A stretch of DNA of 64,000 nt from Duganella sp. (GTDB lineage: Bacteria; Pseudomonadota; Gammaproteobacteria; Burkholderiales; Burkholderiaceae_D): the NCBI GenBank assembly GCA_026225475.1, contig JAMFSU010000004.1:1-64000 (forward strand), in the 5' to 3' direction. The notes beneath the pieces were generated by a model that was not told the origin of the DNA, did not search any database, and saw only the letters and a program-made list of their open reading frames with translations. Position numbers and translations under genes: made by a program. Below are positions 53,912 through 63,383 of the stretch, one piece after another. How positions within the stretch are numbered: position 1 is the first letter of the stretch; each line of letters starts with the position of its first letter.

Positions 53912-54831
53912 AATGCAGAAAACCGCTGTGCCAGTTGCTGCTGGCGGAAATGTTCGACCACATAATCGACGAATACCCGCGTTTTGGCCGGCAGCAATCG
54001 CGCTGCCGCGAAGTACAACGCCAGCATGCCGCCGTCGACATACCAGTCCGGCAACACGCGAACCAGCGCGCCACTATTTAAATAAACCACTGCATGCGGC
54101 ATCGCCGTGAGCGTGATACCCAGTCCCATTTTGGCAATATCACAAGCGGCATTGGGGTCGCTCATGGTCATCTTCACTTTCAGGGCGATCGGTGCTTGCA
54201 CGCCATCGCGGTTGCGCAAGGTCCAGTTGCGGATGCGCCCGGTTTGTGGCGAACGGATCAGAATCCCTTCATGCTGAAGCAAGTCCTCAGGCGTACCTAT
54301 CGGTGGGCGTTGTGCGAGATAGTCGGGTGACGCCAGCAAGACCCGATGTGCCGGTGCCAATTCGCGCGCGACGATACCGGGGGGGAGTTCAATGCCGCCG
54401 CCAATGGCAGCATCAAATCCTTCGGTAATCAAATCGACCGGCCGGTTGTCGAAATGCCAATCGGGAGAGATGGCCGGATAGCGCTCCAGAAATCGACCCA
54501 GTAGCGGCACGATGTATTCGCGTCCGAAACCGGTACCCATACTGACCTTGAGCACGCCGGCAGGCTGTCCGCCGGCGCTGGCCAGATTGGCGACGGCGTT
54601 CTGAATGCTGGACAAACCGCCACTGACTTCCTGCAGAAAGCGTTCGCCGGCTTCGGTCAGACGCAGGCTGCGCGTGCTGCGCTGAAACAGCCGCACGCCG
54701 AGTTTGGCTTCCAGTCGTGCGACATTTCGGCCGACTGCGGCCGAAGTCAGACCTAGTCGCCGTCCGGCGGCGGAAAAGCCGCCAGCCTCGGCAGCGGTGA
54801 CAAAACATTCAATACTGGTTAGGGATTCCAT
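53908..54831 (-). CDS. LysR-type transcriptional regulator
   Basis: LysR protein of 307 residues. The HTH is FVTAAEAGGFSAAGRRLGLTSAAVGR with Ser/Arg recognition text shown partly as SAAGRRLGLTSAAVG; the effector domain includes GRIRNWTLRN and GITLTAMPHAVVYL. It is divergent from the SDR gene 172 bases away, and the gap has repeated TTTAAACATAAT sequences. LysR pairs of this type usually regulate the divergent gene with a small-molecule effector, here unknown. Confidence 0.92.
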   Translation of the reverse strand: MESLTSIECFVTAAEAGGFSAAGRRLGLTSAAVGRNVARLEAKLGVRLFQRSTRSLRLTEAGERFLQEVSGGLSSIQNAVANLASAGGQPAGVLKVSMGTGFGREYIVPLLGRFLERYPAISPDWHFDNRPVDLITEGFDAAIGGGIELPPGIVARELAPAHRVLLASPDYLAQRPPIGTPEDLLQHEGILIRSPQTGRIRNWTLRNRDGVQAPIALKVKMTMSDPNAACDIAKMGLGITLTAMPHAVVYLNSGALVRVLPDWYVDGGMLALYFAAARLLPAKTRVFVDYVVEHFRQQQLAQRFSAF

Positions 54832-54837
54832 ATTCTA

Positions 54838-54893
54838 TTTTAAACATAATGTTTAAAAAGATGATATCGATTGGTGGCTAGTTTAAACATAAT
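54838..54893. promoter_or_regulatory. LysR operator: palindrome plus repeated half-site
   Basis: A near-perfect 21-bp palindrome TTTTAAACATAATGTTTAAAA spans 54838-54858 (arms exact, central base odd). The 12-mer TTTAAACATAAT recurs at 54882-54893, 43 bases on, about four helix turns. This fits a strong recognition site and a weaker activation site. The palindrome begins 7 bases from the LysR start codon. Confidence 0.7.
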
Positions 54894-55003
54894 CGTTGGC
54901 CGATACTTCAATCCAAGCCATACGGAATTCGCTGCCACGCTGACGAAGCCGACGGTCATCTCGATTTTTCGATACTTCAATTTATCCATTAAGGAGCACT
55001 TTC

Positions 55004-55759
55004 ATGAATACAAACACACACACACCACTGCTCAATCAGGTTGCCTTTGTACAAGGTGGTTCGCGCGGCATTGGCGCCGCCATCGTCAAGCGTTTGGTAC
55101 GCGAAGGCGCGACCGTGGCCTTCACCTACGTCAGTTCGCCGGACAAAGCCCAGGCAGTTGTGACGGCTGTCGAAGCTGCAGGCGGCCGTGCACTGGCGAT
55201 TCAAGCTGACAGCGCTGATGCGACTGCATTGCAGCAAGCAATCCGGCTGGCAGCCGAAACCTTTGGCCGGCTCGACATTCTGGTCAACAACGCCGGTGTG
55301 CTGGCACTGGGTGATATCAGTGAATTCAAACTGGCAGATCTGGACCGCACATTGGCGGTGAATGTGCGCAGTGTTTTCGTCGCGACGCAGGAAGCGGTAC
55401 GTTACATGAAGCAAGGTGGTCGCATTGTCACCATCGGCAGCACCAATGCCGAGCGCATGCCGTTTGCCGGTGGTGCTGCTTATGCGATGAGCAAGTCAGC
55501 CATCGTTGGGTTGACCAAGGGTCTGGCGCGTGACCTTGGTCCACGTGGCATTACCGTCAACAATGTTCAGCCAGGTCCGGTCGATACCGACATGAATCCG
55601 GCCAATAGCGACTTTGCCGAACATCTGAAGGGCTTGATGGCCTTGCCGCGCTATGGCAAGGATGAGGAAATTGCCAGTTTTGTGGCTTACCTGGCCGGCC
55701 CGGAAGCGGGTTATATCACCGGTGCCAGCTTGACAATTGATGGCGGTTTTTCAGCCTGA
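55004..55759 (+). CDS. Short-chain dehydrogenase/reductase (3-oxoacyl-ACP-reductase-like)
   Basis: SDR of 251 residues with the cofactor motif GGSRGIGAAIVKRL, the NNAGV motif and the catalytic YAMSK. The threonine/asparagine-rich N terminus (MNTNTHTPLLN) comes from the true start, which has AAGGAG 8 bases upstream. Related enzymes reduce ketones or quinones with NADPH. It stands divergent from the LysR gene and ends at a terminator, so it is the likely sole regulated target. Confidence 0.9.
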   Translation: MNTNTHTPLLNQVAFVQGGSRGIGAAIVKRLVREGATVAFTYVSSPDKAQAVVTAVEAAGGRALAIQADSADATALQQAIRLAAETFGRLDILVNNAGVLALGDISEFKLADLDRTLAVNVRSVFVATQEAVRYMKQGGRIVTIGSTNAERMPFAGGAAYAMSKSAIVGLTKGLARDLGPRGITVNNVQPGPVDTDMNPANSDFAEHLKGLMALPRYGKDEEIASFVAYLAGPEAGYITGASLTIDGGFSA

Positions 55760-55783
55760 TCGTTACCAGTAGCACCTGTTAAA

Positions 55784-55815
55784 TGAAAAAACGGAGCCCG
55801 GAGCTCCATTTTTTC
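55784..55815. terminator. Bidirectional terminator between SDR gene and trpC
   Basis: Hairpin with stems TGAAAAAAcGGAGC and GCTCCaTTTTTTCA (one mismatch), A and T runs on each side, so it can stop both the SDR transcript and the trp transcript. Confidence 0.85.
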
Positions 55816-55816
55816 A

Positions 55817-56617
55817 TCAGGCAAATAGCCGCGCCAGTTCGAGGCCCGGTTCGGGGGCTCGCATGAAGGCTTCACCGACCAGGAAGGCATGTACATTGGC
55901 ATCACGCATACGTTTGACGTCCTCTGGTGTGGCAATCGCCGATTCAGTAACGATCAGTTTGTCCGCCGGAATGCGCGGCAACAGACCTAGCGTGGTGTCG
56001 AGCGTGGTTTCAAACGTGCGCAGGTTGCGATTGTTGATGCCCAGTAGCGCTGTTTTCAGTTTCAACGCTGCATCGAGTTCGGCGCCATCATGCACCTCCA
56101 CCAGCACGCTCATGCCCAGTTCATGGGCGCAGGCTTCGAGATCGGCCATCAGGCCGTGATCAAGCGCCGCCACAATCAACAGAATTGCATCTGCCCCCCA
56201 GGAGCGTGCTTCATAGACCTGATATGGATCGACCATGAAGTCCTTGCGCAGGACGGGAATGTTGCAGGCGGCACGTGCCTGTTTGAGGTAGTCGGGTGCA
56301 CCTTGGAAAAATTGTACATCGGTCAATACCGACAGGCAGGCAGCGCCATGGCTGGCATAGCTGATGGCGATATCGGACGGCATGAAATCAGGCCGGATCA
56401 CGCCTTTGGATGGCGAGGCTTTTTTGACTTCGGCAATCACGCCCGCCTGGCCGGCGCTGATCTTGCCGCGCAGGCTGGCTTCAAAGCCGCGCAGTTGTGC
56501 TCGCGCATCGTTGTCGGATTCGACATCGCGGCGCAGGCTGGCAAGGTCGCGGTAGTTCTTGGCGGCTTTGACTTCGTCGGCTTTGACGTCGAGGATTTTA
56601 TTGAGAATGTCAGACAT
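55817..56617 (-). CDS. trpC: Indole-3-glycerol-phosphate synthase
   Basis: TIM-barrel enzyme of 266 residues forming indole-3-glycerol phosphate from the carboxyphenylamino sugar. Family blocks: [60 protein letters not shown] (catalytic Lys in VLRKDF) and [13 protein letters not shown]. Last gene of trpEGDC, 29 bases after trpD, ending beside the terminator. Confidence 0.95.
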   Translation of the reverse strand: MSDILNKILDVKADEVKAAKNYRDLASLRRDVESDNDARAQLRGFEASLRGKISAGQAGVIAEVKKASPSKGVIRPDFMPSDIAISYASHGAACLSVLTDVQFFQGAPDYLKQARAACNIPVLRKDFMVDPYQVYEARSWGADAILLIVAALDHGLMADLEACAHELGMSVLVEVHDGAELDAALKLKTALLGINNRNLRTFETTLDTTLGLLPRIPADKLIVTESAIATPEDVKRMRDANVHAFLVGEAFMRAPEPGLELARLFA

Positions 56618-56646
56618 GAAGAATCCTTGCTATTTTTGGCATCAGG

Positions 56647-57684
56647 TCAGCGCTTGCCGCCTAGTTGACGGGTGACATTGATGAATTGCTCGACCTTGGT
56701 CAGTGCCGCGCCGGAGCTAATCGCCGTGCGCGCGCGTTGCAAACCATCTTCGATTGAGCTGGCCACGCCAGCGGCATACAGTGCCGTGCCGGCATTGAGG
56801 GCAACGATATCGTGCACCGGGCCGGGTGTGCCTTTGAGTGCTTCGTAGATCTTGGCTTTCGATTCCTCGGCATTGGCGACCTGTAGATTGCGGCTGGCGA
56901 ACATGCTCATGCCGAAATCTTCGGGATGAATTTCATATTCACGGATCTCGCCGTTGATCAGTTCGCCAACCATGGTTGCGCCGCCGAGTGTGACTTCGTC
57001 AAGATTGTCACGACCCCAAACCACGATGGCATGCTGCGCACCCAGACGTTGCAGCACGCGCACCTGAATACCGACCAGATCAGCGTGAAACACGCCCATT
57101 AGGATATTCGGTGCACCAGCCGGATTGGTCAACGGGCCGAGGATATTGAAAATCGTGCGTACGCCGAGTTCCTTGCGCACCGGTGCCGCATGCTTCATGG
57201 CGGCATGGTGATTGGGGGCGAACATGAAGCCGATGCCAGTCTGGGCGATCGATTGTGCGACTTGCTCCGGTTGCAGATTGATGTCGGCACCGAGCGCTTC
57301 GAGCACATCGGCACTGCCGGATGAGGATGACACGCTACGTCCACCGTGCTTGGCTACACGCGCACCGGCAGCGGCCGCGACAAACATTGAGGCGGTAGAG
57401 ATGTTGAAGGTATGTGCGCCATCGCCGCCGGTGCCGACGATGTCGAGCAGATTAGCGGTTTCGGCCATCGGTACCTTGGTGGCGAATTCGCGCATGACTT
57501 GCGCGGCGGCGGCGATTTCGCCGATGCTTTCTTTCTTGACGCGCAAGCCTACGGTCAGCGCGGCGATCATCACCGGTGACATTTCGCCGCGCATGATCTG
57601 ACGGAACAGCGTCAGCATTTCATCGTGGAAGATTTCGCGGTGTTCGATACAGCGTGACAGCGCTTCTTGTGGTGTGATGGACAT
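56647..57684 (-). CDS. trpD: Anthranilate phosphoribosyltransferase
   Basis: Enzyme of 345 residues transferring the phosphoribosyl group of PRPP to anthranilate. The PRPP and phosphate motif is [18 protein letters not shown], and [20 protein letters not shown] follows. It begins 37 bases after trpG in the same transcript and is a separate protein here, not fused to TrpG as in enterobacteria. Confidence 0.95.
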   Translation of the reverse strand: MSITPQEALSRCIEHREIFHDEMLTLFRQIMRGEMSPVMIAALTVGLRVKKESIGEIAAAAQVMREFATKVPMAETANLLDIVGTGGDGAHTFNISTASMFVAAAAGARVAKHGGRSVSSSSGSADVLEALGADINLQPEQVAQSIAQTGIGFMFAPNHHAAMKHAAPVRKELGVRTIFNILGPLTNPAGAPNILMGVFHADLVGIQVRVLQRLGAQHAIVVWGRDNLDEVTLGGATMVGELINGEIREYEIHPEDFGMSMFASRNLQVANAEESKAKIYEALKGTPGPVHDIVALNAGTALYAAGVASSIEDGLQRARTAISSGAALTKVEQFINVTRQLGGKR

Positions 57685-57721
57685 GATGTTTGATTCTCCT
57701 AGTTAGGCCAGCAGGGGCGGC

Positions 57722-58297
57722 TTAAGCGCGTGCGCTGCCGGTCAGGAAGTTTTTCAGCAGGGCGTGGCCGTGCTCGGACAGGATCGATTCAGGATGGAAT
57801 TGCACGCCCTGTAAATCGAATTCCTTGTGACGCACGCCCATGATTTCGCCATCGTCGGTCCAGGCCGTCACTTCGAGGCAATCGGGTAGGGACGCGCGGT
57901 CGATGGCCAGCGAGTGATAGCGGATAACGGTGTAGGGACTCGGAAGATCCTTGAACACGCCGACGCCGGTATGGGCAATCTTCGACGTTTTTCCATGCAT
58001 GACTTGCTTGGCGCGCACCACATTGCCGCCAAATGCTTCGCCAATGGCTTGATGGCCAAGGCAGACGCCGAGGATCGGCAGCTTGCCCGAGAAATGCTTG
58101 AGTAAGTCGATGCAGATGCCGGCTTCTTTGGGGCTGCATGGGCCGGGTGAAAGACAGATGCGTTCCGGATTCAATTTTTCGATCTCGGCCAGCGTGATCT
58201 CGTCATTGCGGACAGTCAGCACTTCTTCGCCGAGCTCACCAAAATATTGCACGATGTTGTAGGTGAAGGAATCGTAGTTGTCGATCATCAGCAGCAT
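57722..58297 (-). CDS. trpG: Anthranilate synthase component II (glutamine amidotransferase)
   Basis: Class I amidotransferase of 191 residues giving ammonia to TrpE. Nucleophile Cys lies in [16 protein letters not shown], and the His/Glu pair in [14 protein letters not shown]. Its start codon overlaps the trpE stop by one base, so the two subunits are co-translated in equal amounts. It may also serve as PabA. Confidence 0.95.
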   Translation of the reverse strand: MLLMIDNYDSFTYNIVQYFGELGEEVLTVRNDEITLAEIEKLNPERICLSPGPCSPKEAGICIDLLKHFSGKLPILGVCLGHQAIGEAFGGNVVRAKQVMHGKTSKIAHTGVGVFKDLPSPYTVIRYHSLAIDRASLPDCLEVTAWTDDGEIMGVRHKEFDLQGVQFHPESILSEHGHALLKNFLTGSARA

Positions 58298-59808
58298 TAG
58301 AATTCTCCATCCAGGCCATCTTGCACTTGTTCGGCAGCACGTAATACGGCACGCGCCTTGTTTTCAGTTTCTTGCCATTCCATTTCTGGCACCGAATCGG
58401 CAACGATGCCGGCGGCGGCTTGCACGTAGAGCGTGCCATCCTTGATTACGCCGGTGCGAATGGCAATGGCGACATCCATTTCGCCACCGAACGACAGGTA
58501 ACCACAGGCGCCGCCGTAGATGCCGCGTTTGACCGGTTCCAGTTCATCGATGATTTCCATCGCCCGGACCTTTGGTGCGCCCGACAGCGTGCCGGCCGGG
58601 AAGGTGGCCTTGAGCACATCCAGATTGGACAGGCCTGGTTTGAGCAAGCCTTCAACGTTGGAGACGATGTGTTGCACGTGCGAGTATTTTTCGATCACCA
58701 TTTGGTCGGTGACCTTGACGCTGCCGGTGGTGGCGATGCGACCGATGTCATTGCGAGCCAGATCGATCAACATGACGTGTTCGGCAATTTCCTTGGGATC
58801 GGCCAGCAATTCGGTAGCCAATTGGGCGTCATGTTCGGGCGTGCTGCCGCGTGGGCGAGTGCCGGCCAGCGGGCGAATGGTGATTTTTTTCTGCGCCTGG
58901 CCATCCGAAGTCTGGCCGATGGTTTCATTGCGGACCAGAATCTCAGGTGAAGCACCCACGATCTGCATGTCACCGAAATTGTAGAAATACATATAAGGCG
59001 AAGGATTGAGCGAACGCAACGCGCGGTACAGCATCAGCGGCGAATCGACATACGACTTCTTCAAGCGTTGACCGATCTGCACTTGCATCAGATCACCAGC
59101 CATGACGTATTCCTTGGCTTTGGCGACCGCTTGCAGATATTGATCCTTGGGAAATTCGCGGATGGTTTCGGTACGCACCGAACCGGACGTTACCGGCGCA
59201 TCGGCGGCACGGCGCAGCATCGCACGCAAGTCCTTGAGACGCTGGCGCGCTTTGGCAAACGCTTCCGGTTGCGATGGGTCGGCATACACGATCAGATACA
59301 GCTTGCCAGACAGGTTATCGATCACGGCCAGTTCTTCGGTGACTAGCAACTGAATGTCGGGCAGGCCAAGGTCATCCTTGGGTGCACTGTCGGCCAGGCG
59401 TTTTTCGATGTAACGCACCGCATCGTAGCCGAAGTAACCGGCCAGACCGCCGCAAAAGCGCGGCATGCCAGGGCGAATTGCTACTTTATAACGCGACTGG
59501 AACTGCGCGATGAATTCTAGTGCATTGCCTTCCAGCGATTCGATCACCTGATCGTTCTTGAGTACTTCGATCTTGTTGCCGTAGCTGCGTAGTTTGGTGC
59601 TGGCAGGCAAGCCGATGAAGGAGTAGCGACCAAAGCGTTCGCCACCGACTACAGACTCCAAAAGGAAGGTGTTCTTGCCGGCATGTTGCGTTTGTGCCAG
59701 TTTGAGATATAGCGTCAACGGTGTTTCCAGATCGGCCAAGGCTTCTGCGATCAAGGGAATGCGATTGTAGCCTTGCGCGGCCAGCGATTTGAATTCGAGT
59801 TCGGTCAT
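58297..59808 (-). CDS. trpE: Anthranilate synthase component I
   Basis: Enzyme of 503 residues converting chorismate and ammonia to anthranilate, first step of Trp synthesis. The Trp feedback site is [19 protein letters not shown], and chorismate binding uses [12 protein letters not shown] and [22 protein letters not shown] 59808 lies behind GGAGAGA; the extended frame up to 59868 reaches into the leader. Regulation appears to be by attenuation through the trpL leader upstream. Confidence 0.95.
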   Translation of the reverse strand: MTELEFKSLAAQGYNRIPLIAEALADLETPLTLYLKLAQTQHAGKNTFLLESVVGGERFGRYSFIGLPASTKLRSYGNKIEVLKNDQVIESLEGNALEFIAQFQSRYKVAIRPGMPRFCGGLAGYFGYDAVRYIEKRLADSAPKDDLGLPDIQLLVTEELAVIDNLSGKLYLIVYADPSQPEAFAKARQRLKDLRAMLRRAADAPVTSGSVRTETIREFPKDQYLQAVAKAKEYVMAGDLMQVQIGQRLKKSYVDSPLMLYRALRSLNPSPYMYFYNFGDMQIVGASPEILVRNETIGQTSDGQAQKKITIRPLAGTRPRGSTPEHDAQLATELLADPKEIAEHVMLIDLARNDIGRIATTGSVKVTDQMVIEKYSHVQHIVSNVEGLLKPGLSNLDVLKATFPAGTLSGAPKVRAMEIIDELEPVKRGIYGGACGYLSFGGEMDVAIAIRTGVIKDGTLYVQAAAGIVADSVPEMEWQETENKARAVLRAAEQVQDGLDGEF

Positions 59809-59909
59809 GTTCTCTCCAGGACCGGTATTGTAGAACGAGTTGCAGGACGGTTGAATGCGTCCAGGCAAGCCTGTCGACGATAACGGTGTTTAAACGGGGG
59901 TGTTGTTGC

Positions 59910-59940
59910 AAAAAACCTTCTGGACGAGCGGATCGGCCAG
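59910..59940 (-). terminator. Putative trp attenuator terminator
   Basis: On the minus strand, CTGGCCGA and TCGTCCAG pair over 8 positions with one mismatch and a 5-base loop, then AAGG and six T. It lies 15 bases beyond the trpL stop and about 100 bases before trpE. The stem is short, so the terminator assignment is less certain than the leader peptide. Confidence 0.55.
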
Positions 59941-59954
59941 TAGCTGACGGAGGC

Positions 59955-60041
59955 TTAGTTAGCCCAGGATTGCCAGCGTCGCCACAGCCAGGCCTCAGGG
60001 GCGGCTGATTGATTGGCGATGTGTTTTTTGTCGAGAAACAT
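59955..60041 (-). CDS. trpL: trp operon leader peptide with four Trp codons
   Basis: A 28-residue frame from ATG 60041 to TAA 59957-59955. Its last eleven residues are WLWRRWQSWAN, with Trp at positions 18, 20, 23 and 26. Random frames rarely hold four Trp codons in nine. It starts 29 bases after the gph stop and lies directly before the terminator hairpin and trpE, the layout of a ribosome-mediated attenuator. A GAGGC in the leader can pair with GCCTC just after the stop, a likely pause hairpin. No clear Shine-Dalgarno is seen before the ATG, the weakest point. Confidence 0.75.
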   Translation of the reverse strand: MFLDKKHIANQSAAPEAWLWRRWQSWAN

Positions 60042-60070
60042 TTGTGGTGGTCAGTTAAGTACGTTCTTCA

Positions 60071-60739
60071 CTACGAAATCTGATGCGCTGCATCGAGCAG
60101 CGTTGAGACTATACCATCGGAATCGACATCGTGTATAGATTCGCCGTGGTTATAGCCATACGGCACGGTGAGTACGCGACAACCGGCTGCACGTGCGGCC
60201 AAAGCGTCGTTGGAGGAGTCGCCGATGGCCACCACCTGGGCTGGTACCAGGGAAAAATCTTGGCAAACTTGCAGCAAGGGTAGCGGGTCAGGTTTCTTTT
60301 TGGGCAAGGAATCGCCGCCATAAATGATGTCGAAATACGGGTACAAACCGTTCTTTTCCATCAGCGGCAGCGCAAATGCGATCGGCTTGTTGGTTACGCA
60401 AGCCAGGCGCAAGCCCTTGGCTTTCATCGCCTGCAAGCCTTCAATCACTTGTGGATACAAACGCGCGTGGTCGCCATTGATGCTCAAGTAGTGTTCCTGA
60501 TAGGCCTCCAGCGCTTGATCAAAGTATTGCGTCACGCCGTCTTCGTCATAATCGACGGCCAGCACGCGGCGAATCAGGTTTTCCGAGCCCTTGCCGACAA
60601 AGTTGACGATGGTCTGCATCGCCAGCGGCGTGAGTCCCAGATCGGCGCGCATGCGATTGACTGCGACATGGAAATCGGGCGCAGTGTCCAGCATAGTGCC
60701 ATCGAGGTCGATGATGGCGGCTTTGATGTTGTTTAGCAT
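60071..60739 (-). CDS. gph: Phosphoglycolate phosphatase
   Basis: HAD-family hydrolase of 222 residues. Motif I is IDLDGTMLDTAPDFHVAVNR, motif III and IV are KPDPLPLLQVCQDF and IGDSSNDALAARAAGCRV. It dephosphorylates 2-phosphoglycolate and similar small phosphates. It lies 33 bases after rpe and is followed by the trp leader, the standard rpe-gph-trpE order. A frame of this length and position is typical for the family. Confidence 0.9.
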   Translation of the reverse strand: MLNNIKAAIIDLDGTMLDTAPDFHVAVNRMRADLGLTPLAMQTIVNFVGKGSENLIRRVLAVDYDEDGVTQYFDQALEAYQEHYLSINGDHARLYPQVIEGLQAMKAKGLRLACVTNKPIAFALPLMEKNGLYPYFDIIYGGDSLPKKKPDPLPLLQVCQDFSLVPAQVVAIGDSSNDALAARAAGCRVLTVPYGYNHGESIHDVDSDGIVSTLLDAAHQIS

Positions 60740-60772
60740 GGGCGCTTTTCTGATGAAATGACGGTCTGAACT

Positions 60773-61435
60773 TTATTTGGCGAGTTCGGCGCGCATGGCA
60801 TCGATTACAGCCTTGTAATCAGCTTTGCCGAAGATGGCCGAGCCTGCCACAAAGGTATCGGCGCCGGCTTTGGCGGCGGCGGCGATATTGTCGACTTTGA
60901 TGCCGCCATCGACCTCGAGCATGATGTCGCGGCCCGATTGATCGATCCGTGCACGCACGGCGGCAATCTTCTTCAAGGCTTCGGGAATGAACGATTGGCC
61001 ACCGAAACCCGGGTTAACCGACATGATCAAGATGATGTCGACCTTGTCCATCACGTGATCGAGGAAATACAAAGGTGTTCCGGGATTGAAGACCAGTCCG
61101 GCCTTGCAGCCATTGTCGCGAATCAATTGCAGCGAGCGATCAATGTGTTCGGAGCCTTCCGGATGGAAGGTAATAATATTGGCACCAGCTTTGGCAAAAT
61201 CGGGAATGATGCGATCGACCGGTTTGACCATCAGATGCACATCGATCGGCACTTGCACATGCGGGCGGATCGCTTCGCACACCAGTGGTCCGATCGTCAG
61301 GTTGGGCACATAATGGTTGTCCATTACATCAAAGTGGATAATGTCGGCGCCAGCGGCGACGACATTACGTACTTCTTCACCAAGACGGGCAAAATCAGCG
61401 GACAGGATACTGGGAGCGATACGATAGTTAGGCAT
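60773..61435 (-). CDS. rpe: Ribulose-phosphate 3-epimerase
   Basis: TIM-barrel epimerase of 220 residues of the pentose phosphate pathway. Metal and substrate sites are in [34 protein letters not shown] and [19 protein letters not shown], and [19 protein letters not shown]. It is the first gene of the rpe-gph-trp minus-strand block and divergent from apaG (156 bases). Confidence 0.95.
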   Translation of the reverse strand: MPNYRIAPSILSADFARLGEEVRNVVAAGADIIHFDVMDNHYVPNLTIGPLVCEAIRPHVQVPIDVHLMVKPVDRIIPDFAKAGANIITFHPEGSEHIDRSLQLIRDNGCKAGLVFNPGTPLYFLDHVMDKVDIILIMSVNPGFGGQSFIPEALKKIAAVRARIDQSGRDIMLEVDGGIKVDNIAAAAKAGADTFVAGSAIFGKADYKAVIDAMRAELAK

Positions 61436-61591
61436 GGCGGAGTGGCTGGGCGAATGAGAAAAATGGCTGGATAGAGCAAAAAGATGCGCTATTTTACCTG
61501 TTCGGCGCAGTCCGGTTCAGTTGTAAGTCTTGCACTTGTGCCTGATTTCGTGTGCAATGGGCCGGGCATTTACAAATAATGAGGAATTCGC

Positions 61592-61966
61592 ATGGCGACG
61601 TATGAGTTGACGGTGACGGTCAAAACGCAGTATCTGGAGGAACAATCCGACCCGGCTCGCTCGCACTATGTGTTTGCTTACGCCATTACGATCGTCAATA
61701 GTGGTCAGGTCGCGGCACAACTGATTTCGCGGCACTGGGTCATTACCGACGCCAACAACCATGTCGAAGAGGTGCGCGGCCTCGGTGTGGTCGGTCATCA
61801 GCCTTTGTTGCAACCGGGCGAACAATTCGAATATACCAGCGGCACTTCCTTGCCAACCCCGCAGGGCGAAATGCATGGCGAGTATTTCTGCGTCGCTGAA
61901 GACGGCGAGCAATTCGACGTACGTATTCCGGAGTTCATCCTCTCTTTGCCGCGCACCTTGCATTAA
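61592..61966 (+). CDS. apaG: ApaG (Co2+/Mg2+ efflux-associated) protein
   Basis: Protein of 124 residues with the ApaG fold (fibronectin-type). Key text: YEPDQSDPARSHYVFAYAIT-like stretch EEQSDPARSHYVFAYAITI and the glycine pattern VVGHQPLLQPGEQFEYTSGT. In enterobacteria it is linked to Co2+ resistance and diadenosine tetraphosphate; the precise job is uncertain. It lies beside a tiny membrane protein gene convergently, stops adjacent. Confidence 0.93.
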   Translation: MATYELTVTVKTQYLEEQSDPARSHYVFAYAITIVNSGQVAAQLISRHWVITDANNHVEEVRGLGVVGHQPLLQPGEQFEYTSGTSLPTPQGEMHGEYFCVAEDGEQFDVRIPEFILSLPRTLH

Positions 61967-62110
61967 TTAGTGCAACTCTTTGTCGCTTTTGCTTGTCTGT
62001 TGGTTCACGGGCGGTCTTTGATCCGGCTTGCGGCCGGAAAACATGGTCCACCACACGATGAACACGAAGATGAAGAAGGCAGCGCTGGCTTCCAGTATTA
62101 ACCACAACAT
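61967..62110 (-). CDS. Small single-span membrane protein
   Basis: A 47-residue protein from ATG 62110. Residues 1-25 form a hydrophobic helix (LILEASAAFFIFVFIVWWTM) followed by a basic and polar tail (SGRKPDQRPP...). One membrane pass, tail probably in the cytoplasm. GGGGAAA lies 6 bases before ATG. Its start is only 13 bases from the mltA start on the other strand, so its promoter would fall inside mltA. I do not recognise the family, and the gene is not proven. Confidence 0.55.
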   Translation of the reverse strand: MLWLILEASAAFFIFVFIVWWTMFSGRKPDQRPPVNQQTSKSDKELH

Positions 62111-62123
62111 TTCAGTTTCCCCA

Positions 62124-63302
62124 ATGTCATTTACGCGCCTCAGTTTACCCGTATTAGCTACGATCGTCGCCTTGAGTCTTGCCGCGTGTACCAGTACGCC
62201 GCTGACCCCTCCGGTGGTGCCGCCGACCACTACTCAAAAACCGGCTACGCCTGAAACACCCGTCCAGGGACTGCAAAAGAGTAACTTTGCCGCTATGCCA
62301 GGCTGGGACCGTGACGAGATCCATGACGCCTGGCCGGCATTCATGACTTCTTGCCAGACCCTGGGTAAGCGCAACGAGTGGCGCCTTGTCTGCGCTAGCG
62401 CGCGCCAAATCAATGCCAATGACGATAACGCCATTCGCGCTTTTTTCGAAAGCAATTTCACGCCTTACAAGGTGTTCAACCCCGATGGCAGCGATACCGG
62501 ACTGGTCACCGGATACTACGAACCCTTGCTGCGCGGCGCGCGTAAGCGTAGCGGTGCGTATCAGACCCCGCTATATAGAGCACCGGATGATTTGCTGACG
62601 ATCGACCTGACCAGTGTCTATCCAGATCTCAAGGGCATGCGCCTGCGCGGGCGCGTGGTTGGCAACAAAGTCGTGCCTTATTTCTCGCGGGCTGAAATGC
62701 TGCAATCGGGCGCCTTGGCTGGCAAAGAGCTGGTTTGGGTGGATGATCCGGTGGAGGCATTTTTCCTGCAAGTACAGGGTTCCGGCAGGGTTTATTTGAG
62801 CGATACGCAGGAAACCATACGCTTGGCGTTTGCCGATCAAAATGGCTATCCCTATAAATCGATCGGGCGCTATTTGGTCGACAAGGGCGAAATGACGCTG
62901 TCGCAAGCGTCGGCCCAGGGGATCAAGGCATGGGTTATTGCCAATCCTGGTCGCCAGAACGAATTGCTTAATGTTAATCCTAGCTATATCTTCTTCAAGG
63001 AAGAAAAAATCAGTGATCCTTCAAAGGGACCCAATGGTGCCATGGGCTTGCCGTTGACCGGTCAACGCTCGATTGCAGTCGATCCGCAGCATATTCCGCT
63101 CGGTGCACCGGTATTCCTGGCCACCACGCAACCGAATAGCGATGCGCCGATGCAGCGGCTGGTGTTGGCACAGGATACTGGTGGCGCGATTCGCGGTGCG
63201 GTGCGGGCTGACTTTTTTTGGGGATTTGGCAATGAAGCAGGCGAAAAGGCTGGACGCATGAAGCAGCGCGGCATGATGTGGGTATTGCTGCCCAATTCAT
63301 AA
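62124..63302 (+). CDS. mltA: Membrane-bound lytic murein transglycosylase A
   Basis: Lipoprotein of 392 residues that cleaves peptidoglycan, giving 1,6-anhydro ends. The signal ends LATIVALSLAAC, a lipobox. The MltA domain has TGYYEPLLRGARKRSGAYQT and DPVEAFFLQVQGSGRVYL, and the C-terminal 3D domain carries the catalytic Asp in VLAQDTGGAIRGAVRADFF. ATG 62124 is chosen because the signal peptide begins there; the frame opens at 62028. Confidence 0.93.
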   Translation: MSFTRLSLPVLATIVALSLAACTSTPLTPPVVPPTTTQKPATPETPVQGLQKSNFAAMPGWDRDEIHDAWPAFMTSCQTLGKRNEWRLVCASARQINANDDNAIRAFFESNFTPYKVFNPDGSDTGLVTGYYEPLLRGARKRSGAYQTPLYRAPDDLLTIDLTSVYPDLKGMRLRGRVVGNKVVPYFSRAEMLQSGALAGKELVWVDDPVEAFFLQVQGSGRVYLSDTQETIRLAFADQNGYPYKSIGRYLVDKGEMTLSQASAQGIKAWVIANPGRQNELLNVNPSYIFFKEEKISDPSKGPNGAMGLPLTGQRSIAVDPQHIPLGAPVFLATTQPNSDAPMQRLVLAQDTGGAIRGAVRADFFWGFGNEAGEKAGRMKQRGMMWVLLPNS

Positions 63303-63329
63303 GTAATTGGTTCTCTGCAACTTATAGAG

Positions 63330-63376
63330 AAAACCCGGCCACCCATCGAAGGGCGTGCCGGGTTTTCTTTTTTTGA
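63330..63376. terminator. Terminator between mltA and the universal stress gene
   Basis: Arms AAAACCCGGC and GCCGGGTTTT around a 17-base loop, then CTTTTTTT. It serves mltA on the plus strand and, through its A run, perhaps the convergent stress gene. Confidence 0.88.
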
Positions 63377-63383
63377 GGACTGC

